Below, in pieces: positions 1-5,500 of a stretch of 5,955 nt of DNA. Every line of letters starts with the position of its first letter. Position 1 is the stretch's first letter. The DNA lies in assembly GCA_030042335.1 (NCBI GenBank), contig JASHZW010000062.1, positions 1-5,955 of the forward strand, given 5' to 3'. Made by a program: the position numbers and the translations under genes. Below the pieces are notes generated by a model that was not told where the DNA came from, made no database searches, and saw nothing but the letters and a program-made list of their open reading frames with translations. The DNA comes from Nitrososphaerales archaeon (lineage in GTDB: Archaea; Thermoproteota; Nitrososphaeria; Nitrososphaerales; UBA183).

Positions 1-252
1 CCAATAGCCTGTCAGAACACCGCTGTCCGCCACTAAAAATATCTCAAGAAGCGTTCGACCCTGGTGCGGTACCGGCAAACCCGCTCATCCGGATGAGGTT
101 CCGGTTCTGGACGGCAGATCGCTTGGATATATGTGAAGATGTCGGTCCGCGAGCCGTATCGGGGCAGCGTATACAGAATGTCGTTACCATAGAGGGAAAC
201 GAGATTTTATGTTAAACTTGGGCCGTTGGGAACTGGAAAAGACTCCACGCTT
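1..252. other. Region without a convincing gene
   Basis: I find no tRNA, rRNA or recognisable protein here. One plus-strand frame is open from the window edge (3) to TAA 213-215, 70 codons, which could be the C-terminus of a convergent gene; its product matches nothing I know and its third codon positions lack the G/C preference of the genes beside it. A 48-codon minus-strand ORF from an ATG near 194 is equally weak. The region contains the inverted repeat at 71-105 and short A/T-rich runs at 34-42 and 204-216 that could be promoter or terminator elements. Confidence 0.4.
71..105. repeat. Long interrupted inverted repeat
   Basis: The centre is a perfect 14-nt palindrome, CTCATCCGGATGAG (84-97). 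Outside it, AACC (78-81) pairs with GGTT (97-100, sharing one base with the palindrome) and ACCGG (71-75) pairs with CCGGT (101-105), leaving a 2-nt bulge and a small internal loop. An adjoining CGGTACCG at 67-74 is also palindromic. It could fold as a hairpin in RNA from either strand, or serve as a protein-binding site. It lies about 150 nt after the end of the membrane protein gene. No function is assigned. Confidence 0.5.
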
Positions 253-735
253 TCAGCGGTTTATCTCCACGAGGAGGACCCATGCGTCAAGTATCGCGTC
301 GACGAACGAAACCAGCACGGCAACCACCGCCAGGTACAACCCAGCTGATGAGAGCGCGATCATTACGAGTCCGCCGGCGATGTACGGCAAGACCGCGGCC
401 TGACCGATGACGAGATTGTTGACGTAATACTTGCGATACTGCCTCTCGGAGGCTCCCAGGGTCCTGAGCTCGAGCGTGGTGACGGCTACCCAAGCGACCG
501 CTCCAACCAGGAGTATCTCCGCGCCTAGAGCGATTCGGGGCTGGCCGGGTACCAATTGTAGAGAGGAGATGAGGAGTATCGCCACGAGCAGGGTGAGGGC
601 CTCCAGAGCCCTGTCCGCCACGCCTTTCAGCGCGAGGATTCTCGACATGTTCAGGGAAACTCCCACGAAGAGGAGACCTGCGAGGGCCGCCGAAGCGCCG
701 ACCTCTGCTTCGAAAAAACCGCTCCAATCTAGCAT
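253..735 (-). CDS. Small membrane protein of unknown function, five predicted helices
   Basis: A 160-residue integral membrane protein. Hydrophobic segments lie at about 11-30, 44-62, 69-89, 106-128 and 132-156. The opening FFEAEVGASAALAGLLFVGVS, with its Gly/Ala-rich first helix, resembles a family of uncharacterised membrane proteins that I associate mainly with bacterial genomes; this is recognition by eye, not a search result. A conserved-looking polar stretch (ERQYRKYYVNN, 97-107) lies between helices 3 and 4. ATG 735 overlaps the kinase stop by 7 nt (ATGCTAG), with GGGG 9 nt upstream, so it is probably translated by coupling as the last gene of the rpo7 operon. Ribosomal proteins S24e and S27ae often occupy this place in archaea; here they are absent. 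Stop TGA 255-253, followed after 12 nt by a TTTT run on the minus strand (240-237) that may help termination. No function is assigned. Confidence 0.8.
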   Translation of the reverse strand: MLDWSGFFEAEVGASAALAGLLFVGVSLNMSRILALKGVADRALEALTLLVAILLISSLQLVPGQPRIALGAEILLVGAVAWVAVTTLELRTLGASERQYRKYYVNNLVIGQAAVLPYIAGGLVMIALSSAGLYLAVVAVLVSFVDAILDAWVLLVEINR

Positions 736-1352
736 GTTTCAAGCCCCATTGCCGTCATCCTGCGGTCGACCGAGGCCTTGGCCCTCTCATCCACCCTGAC
801 GAGTACCACTCCCACTCCGGGCTGGCCATAGTACAGGGAAGATCCGAGCGGCGCGGAATCCACGGCTGGCAACGCGAGCAGGTCCTCCTCCCCTTCGATC
901 AGCACGCGGGACGGTTTCTCGCTTGCGAAGGCGAGTTCTATGGCCCGGATGGCCTCGGATGTTATTACGCCCGCCGGGTTTGCCGCCCTGAACAAGGTGA
1001 CGTACGGGACATCAGGAGCAGACCTCCTCACCCTTCTCTCGACCTGGTCGACCACCTGCACGTCCGGGGTCCTGCCGAGCTCGTGCATCGTCTCGGTCAC
1101 CCGGTCGCCAACGGTAACCACCAAAGGAGAAGAGCGGAGCTCGTCGATGAAGCGCTTTTTCTTCAGCTGTCGTGGAAGAAAGAGTTGGCCCACGGGCCTC
1201 TTGAGCGCCCTTCTAAGTGCCGGAGAGACTACTAGACGAAACTTCTTCCCGTTTAGCTTACTTTCAGCGCGTACCTTCCGGGTACCTTTATCGCCAAGGT
1301 CTCCGCGACCTGCGAGCGCTTCGGATCCAGGACTATGACGAGACCTGACCAT
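729..1352 (-). CDS. GTP-dependent dephospho-CoA kinase (DUF359 family)
   Basis: This enzyme performs the last step of coenzyme A synthesis in archaea, phosphorylating dephospho-CoA with GTP; it is unrelated to bacterial CoaE. Family hallmarks: SPALRRALKRPVGQLF (43-58), VVTVGDRVTETM (78-89), VQVVDQVERR (98-107), a central AANPAGVITSEAIRAIE (123-139), EGEEDLLALPAV (153-164) and LYYGQPGVGVVLV (173-185). The core begins near residue 38 (FRLVV), 12 nt after the spt4 stop. The only standard start upstream of the core is ATG 1352, which gives 207 residues, a basic/glycine-rich 37-residue extension and a 100-nt overlap with spt4. No ATG, GTG or TTG occurs in frame between there and the core, so either that long start is real, a non-standard codon is used, or a frameshift or sequence error hides the start. 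It overlaps the next gene by 7 nt and ends at TAG 731-729. Confidence 0.9.
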   Translation of the reverse strand: MVRSRHSPGSEALAGRGDLGDKGTRKVRAESKLNGKKFRLVVSPALRRALKRPVGQLFLPRQLKKKRFIDELRSSPLVVTVGDRVTETMHELGRTPDVQVVDQVERRVRRSAPDVPYVTLFRAANPAGVITSEAIRAIELAFASEKPSRVLIEGEEDLLALPAVDSAPLGSSLYYGQPGVGVVLVRVDERAKASVDRRMTAMGLETC

Positions 1353-1438
1353 TCGTCGCTCAGCTCGTTCGAACCATCATTGGGGCATTTCTTCTCCGTG
1401 GTAAGCATGTGGCACTTTCTGCAGGCAAGTTCCTTCAT
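1253..1438 (-). CDS. spt4: Transcription elongation factor Spt4 (RpoE2)
   Basis: Spt4 is a small zinc protein that binds the NGN domain of Spt5; together they clamp RNA polymerase and raise processivity. The product has 61 residues, normal for archaea. The zinc-finger half shows C6-RK-C9 and C18, but the fourth ligand position (CPxC in most relatives) is Asp21 (CPNDGS). The second half is typical: LSDEWSGLVIVLDPKRSQVAE and the ending PGRYALKV, the surface that meets Spt5. ATG at 1438 lies 9 nt after the rpo7 stop, with a weak GTGAT just upstream. The last 100 nt also encode the N-terminus of the next gene in another frame. Rpo7 and Spt4 side by side is the standard archaeal arrangement and explains the old names RpoE1 and RpoE2. 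Confidence 0.95.
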   Translation of the reverse strand: MKELACRKCHMLTTEKKCPNDGSNELSDEWSGLVIVLDPKRSQVAETLAIKVPGRYALKVS

Positions 1439-1447
1439 CAGTTATCA

Positions 1448-2032
1448 CTACTGGGCCGCCCGGGCCTCTGCCTTGGCCTGTTTGGCCGCCTTGGCGACGT
1501 CCTCCTCGATCCACTCCAGCGCTCCGAGGTAGGGCTGCCTGCACGTGACACCTATCTTGCCCATCGAGATACCGTGACCCAGCGATACCGCCGTTATGCG
1601 GACGCGGACCTTGCTCCCAACCTTGAGCGTCCTCTTGCTCTGCGACGCTGTGACGACGCCAGATTTCACGTCGCTCGTGAGGTAATCGTCCATTATCTGG
1701 CTGAGGTGGAGGAGCGCGTCTGTGGGGCCTATCCTGACGAAGGCGCCGAAGTCCGTTATCTCCACGACCTCGCCCTCGATTATCTCCTGCTTTAGTGGGT
1801 AGAAGGCAAGGACCTCGAACTTCACCTTGTGGTAGGTTGCGCCGTCTCCAGCGATTATCTTCCCGACCTTGTCGATCTTGACGTTAGTCACGAGCACGAG
1901 GTAACCGTAATCTGGATTGATCGTACTCTCGTACTTGAGCTTCAACAGCTCCAAGGCGACATTCTCGAGAGATGCGCCGAACCTGTTGGGCGGGACGCGG
2001 ACGACGTCCTCAAGTTCGACTAGCTGAAACAA
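1448..2032 (-). CDS. rpo7: DNA-directed RNA polymerase subunit Rpo7 (RpoE1)
   Basis: Rpo7, the counterpart of eukaryotic Rpb7, forms the polymerase stalk with Rpo4 and helps open-complex formation, processivity and RNA binding. The 194-residue product has the N-terminal tip domain (FQLVELEDVVRVPPNRFG, then LENVALELLKLKYE and DYGYLVLVTNV, residues 2-51) and a C-terminal S1 RNA-binding domain (about 84-164: GEVVEITDFGAFVRIGP, LLHLSQI, KIGVTCRQPYLG). Residues 165-194 form a short Lys/Ala-rich tail. The start is TTG at 2032; it places Met directly before FQLVE, just where the family begins (usually M-Y/F-K-L-V-E), so I trust it although no Shine-Dalgarno is present. A TATA-like box lies 36.5 nt upstream, making this the likely first gene of an operon. 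Spt4 follows after only 9 nt. Stop TAG 1450-1448. Confidence 0.97.
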   Translation of the reverse strand: MFQLVELEDVVRVPPNRFGASLENVALELLKLKYESTINPDYGYLVLVTNVKIDKVGKIIAGDGATYHKVKFEVLAFYPLKQEIIEGEVVEITDFGAFVRIGPTDALLHLSQIMDDYLTSDVKSGVVTASQSKRTLKVGSKVRVRITAVSLGHGISMGKIGVTCRQPYLGALEWIEEDVAKAAKQAKAEARAAQ

Positions 2033-2064
2033 TATGAATAACTTCGTAGGGGCCTAATCCGCTT

Positions 2065-2072
2065 ATACTAAA
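2065..2072 (-). promoter_or_regulatory. TATA-like box of the rpo7 operon
   Basis: TTTAGTAT (continuing AAG) on the minus strand, preceded by the purine-rich AGAAATC that could serve as BRE. Its centre is 36.5 nt before the rpo7 TTG start, the same distance as at the aIF2 gamma gene, predicting a leader of about 10 nt. No Shine-Dalgarno is seen before rpo7, which agrees with a very short leader. Confidence 0.55.
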
Positions 2073-2081
2073 GATTTCTGC

Positions 2082-2104
2082 AAAGCCCGCCTGAGGCGAG
2101 CCTT
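2082..2104 (-). terminator. Strong hairpin between the PIN gene and rpo7, possible terminator or leader structure
   Basis: On the minus strand two 10-nt arms (2104-2095 and 2091-2082) pair around the triloop TCA, with eight Watson-Crick pairs and two G-U wobbles; the pairing is complete only for minus-strand RNA. The 3' arm ends in TTT. It lies 61 nt after the PIN stop and about 10 nt before the rpo7 TATA-like box, so it could end or attenuate the aIF2 gamma-PIN transcript. Archaeal termination usually depends on T tracts rather than hairpins, and only three T residues follow, so the role is uncertain. Confidence 0.4.
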
Positions 2105-2164
2105 TCAACGGAATGGAGGCTCAAATGCTCTGAACCCTAAAGTTTGCATCTGGCGGGCACCGTG

Positions 2165-2581
2165 TCAGCCGTCGGTGACCCTGCCACGGCTCAACCTCAG
2201 GACGGGGACCTTTGAGGAGCTCAGCTGACGGATGAGCTCGTTGTCCACGGTTGCGACGATGGCGCCTTCCTCGAGGGCCCGGGACATCAGCTCGTCGTCG
2301 GCCGGCCCGTCCCCCACCGAATCCTGAAGCTCCAATTCCCCGCGGTCTACCATAGCCTTCGCCAGCGAGGCGTAGCGGGCACCCCTCGTCTCCCGCGCTG
2401 CGAGACGCGAGAGCTCTTCGTACACTGGCCGGATGACGATGGGCCTGAAGTTCCCCAACCTGTCGAGCATGTCCTCGCGCCAGGACGTGGGATGCTCCAT
2501 GACGGAGATGAGGAAGCTGGTGTCGAAAAGCACCAGAGGGGTGCGAGCTACTTTACCAGACCGGACCCTATGAGTCTCCAA
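2165..2581 (-). CDS. PIN-domain protein, probable ribonuclease (Fcf1/VapC9-like archaeal family)
   Basis: A 138-residue single PIN domain. PIN proteins are metal-dependent RNA endonucleases that use a cluster of acidic residues, and all expected positions are present: D20 in LVLFDTSFL, E55/E56 in RPVYEELSRL, D95/D96 in PADDELMSRAL and D113 in ATVDNEL. No zinc ribbon is present, so it is not Nob1. A stand-alone PIN gene between aIF2 gamma and rpo7 is a well-known archaeal arrangement, and the family resembles the Fcf1/Utp24 rRNA-processing nucleases, so a role in ribosomal RNA processing or tRNA-linked quality control is plausible but inferred. There is no antitoxin gene beside it, which argues against an ordinary VapBC toxin. 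The start is a TTG at 2581 preceded by AGGAGG, giving a 34-nt out-of-frame overlap with aIF2 gamma and probable translational coupling. Stop TGA 2167-2165. Confidence 0.85.
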   Translation of the reverse strand: METHRVRSGKVARTPLVLFDTSFLISVMEHPTSWREDMLDRLGNFRPIVIRPVYEELSRLAARETRGARYASLAKAMVDRGELELQDSVGDGPADDELMSRALEEGAIVATVDNELIRQLSSSKVPVLRLSRGRVTDG

Positions 2582-5500
2582 CGTTCAGCTATCCTCCTGC
2601 TCAGCGCTACCCGCGACCCCTTCTCGACCACGACCGGCTTCCGCAGGTCCATCTCAGCGATGCTGTCGCGGGCAGAGGTCACGGTCCCAAGCGTAGCTGC
2701 TGTTCCGATGTTCAGGCGGAGGGACTCGCCCGGCCTGACCTTCTCCACCTTGAGCATCTCAGAGGAGCCGACGGCCTGCTCGAAGAGTTGCAGATCTGCG
2801 GTGAAGTGCGTCCTCGCCGATGGAAGGGAGCCGGGCTTGCCGACGAGACTTCCGACCATCATGTCTCCCTTCGTGAGGGAGGGGTCGAGGAACGTGCCGA
2901 CCGAGACCAGGCCACCCGGGCCCACCTTCTCGGCCATTCCCACCCCTGTGCCCAAGCTTGCCACCCTCGTAAGCAGTGGAGTGTACTTGCCTCTGTCGTC
3001 CGCCAGTCCGGGTGATATCTCGACCTCGTCCCCAATCTTCAGCTCGCCTTTGACCACACTGCCGCCAAGGACGCCGCCCACGAGGGACGAAATCTCGGTC
3101 CCAGGCTTGTTGACATCGAAACTCCTCAGCACGACCATCTGCGCGTCCGCCGAAGAGTCCCTCTGCGGCGTGGGTATGCTCTGCTCAATCGCTTCGATGA
3201 GCGCGTCGATGTTGATGTGGTGCTGAGCCGAGACCGGGATTATCGGAGCTTCCGCCGCGACCGTCCCGGAAAGGAAGGATTTGATCGCCTCATAGTTCTT
3301 CCTCGCCCCGTCTGCGTCTACCCTGTCGATCTTGTTCTGGACTACGACCATCTTCTTCATGCCGAGCATCTGCAGGGCGAGCATGTGCTCCCGCGTCTGG
3401 GGCATGGGGACCGGCTCGTTCGCAGCAATGACCAGGATGGCCCCGTCCATGACAGCAGCCCCGGCCAGCATGTTGGTCATCAGGCTCTCGTGACCGGGAG
3501 AGTCGACGAAGCTGACCGCCCTGAGCAGCTGGGTCTCCTGGCCGCAGACAGGACAGACGGGAGACGTGGAGTAAGCCTCTGGTGGCGGGGTGTGGGGGCA
3601 CTTGTAGAAGGCCGCGTCTGCGTAACCGACCTTGATCGTGATCCCTCGCTTGAGTTCCTCGCTGTGGGCGCTCGCCCAGACACCGGTGATGGCCGCGACT
3701 AGCGACGTGTTGTGGCAGACGGTGGCACCTTTCCCGGCGATGAAATTACCATAACCGGGAACCGAAAGGTCAAACACGAGTCCATCATATTGTTCGACGT
3801 CCAGCGAGATGACCTGGTCGAAATCCAATCCAGATCCCAACAGAAGCCTGAGCTGTTCGAGGGATTCGTTGACAACTTTAATCGCTTTCTGGGTATGCTC
3901 TTCCAAGAACGCGACTAGCAGCCTCAGCTCGTCGTCGCTTCCTCTGTCGAGGATGCGCATGAGCTTCTTTCTGCTGTAGCCAAGCTCTTGCGCGGTGAAC
4001 TGTAGGGGAAGTCCAGCAAGTTCCATATGATTTCTCGCCCACGAACCCGACGTACTCGACTCCGAGAGGGATTCTTCTAACTTCACGATTTGCTCCTCCA
4101 CCTGCCGAACGATGAGCATCAACTTGGTCCGGGAAATTCTGCCTGTCCTGACAGCTCCTTCGTATGCTTTGTACCAGTCAGCATGCTTCATGCGGGGAAT
4201 ATCGGGGTTGAAATTGAACCCCTCCCTCGCTATCCCTGACTCTCTGAACATGGACCTCAGCGACTGGGCATCGATGTGAATACTCAGATTCGTTTCTTTA
4301 CTCTCTGGCTTGATCCTGCGGAGATATTCTACAAGCTTCCTCTGGACACGCTTGTCCTCGAACCCAATCATGTTTGCAAATTGCGAAAGATCCTTTCGCC
4401 CAGAAATCGTGATGCGCTGATACGTCTTCAGTCCATGCTGAGTCGGACTCTTCTTTACAGAGAACCTCGGAACTATGCCAAACGAGTGCAACAGATACGA
4501 GAGGATGGCAATGTTGGTCTCGTTTAGCTGGGAGATTATTATCTGCCCTGTGTGCGCATCGAACTCGCCATCCAGAGTAAAGAACCAGCTCAGAAACGTC
4601 GCTTTTAGGGGTCTCGGAAGCTTACAGACCCAGCTCTGGATGCTGCATCTGGTCTCATTCCCGGGAGTAAAGGAGAACCTAGCTCTAAGATAGTCCACAA
4701 ACGCAGAGTTGTAGATTCTGTACCTCCCTCCTGGATATCTCCACAGCTGCTGTCCCATTCGTTCTCTGGTGATGTCAACGAACTCCTGGAGCATCCAAGC
4801 CTGAACGGTCTGTGTCACATCGATAAAGTCGTTAGTAGAATGGCCCTCCGACCAGACGAATGCGAACCACTTTGCGAGGTCAGAATCTACAGCACTGAGT
4901 TCCTTCAGTCTCTTGATCGGCCTGTTGTTCCCGACCTTCTGCTGAACCACAATCTCGTCCATACCGAGCGGCACCACCTCCTTCTTCAGCAGAGCGTCTA
5001 CGATTTTCTTGCGCGTTCTCGGGGTTGCTCTGCCCGTCAGCAGCGCATTGTAATATGTTGAGGCAGTCGGCCCTCCGATCGACCACAAACTGGAGATAGG
5101 CACTCCACAGATCATTCGCACCTGATTTAGCTGAGCGATCGTCAGTCCCCGAAGATCACTGAAATCAGACGTTAGAAGCTTCAACTGTTGGTAGTCATCC
5201 CATGTTACGACTTCGTACTTCTCTTTGAGCACTTGCGATGCATCCGGAAGGTCCACCGAATCATTCAAAGGTACTCTCGATAGAAAGGCCGTGTAGTCTC
5301 CTTTGCGAATGTCCTTCGCTTTTACCCATTGGAGCGTTCCGTTTCTGTTCAACAGCAATGGGTGCTCGGGAGTGACTGTAATCGAGCGGCCTGTTCGACC
5401 GGAGACCTTGTACATTGGGCCGGCATAGTGTTCAACGTAGAATAATGAAGGAGCGCGTACGGCAGAGAAGTCCTTCGCGACACTCACAACCTCATTGTCT

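Noticed and set aside
40..190. Possible tRNA suggested by GGTCGAAC and paired arms on the minus strand
   Set aside because: No acceptor stem, D-arm or anticodon arm can be fitted around the T-loop-like bases.
3..215. Plus-strand frame open from the window edge for 70 codons
   Set aside because: No recognisable protein, no third-position G/C preference, and 70 open codons can arise by chance; kept only as a note in the end-region entry.
287..742. Minus-strand 151-codon frame overlapping the membrane protein gene
   Set aside because: Its product is Arg/Gly-rich without domains, while the competing frame encodes five clean hydrophobic helices and starts at a coupled ATG.
2105..2164. C/D box small RNA in the spacer between the PIN gene and rpo7
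   Set aside because: No box C (RTGATGA) and box D (CTGA) pair with suitable spacing was found on the minus strand.
2165..2581. VapC toxin of a toxin-antitoxin pair
   Set aside because: No small antitoxin gene lies beside it, and the conserved position between aIF2 gamma and rpo7 points to a housekeeping PIN protein.
2492..3226. Long plus-strand open frame (244 codons) opposite the aIF2 gamma C-terminal half
   Set aside because: It lies wholly antisense to strongly conserved coding sequence; the product is a Ser/Thr/Pro-rich low-complexity string typical of antisense frames in GC-rich genes.
3217..3702. Plus-strand open frame of 161 codons over the aIF2 gamma G domain
   Set aside because: Antisense to the G3-G5 motifs; composition rich in Arg, Asp and His with no recognisable fold, so a shadow frame.
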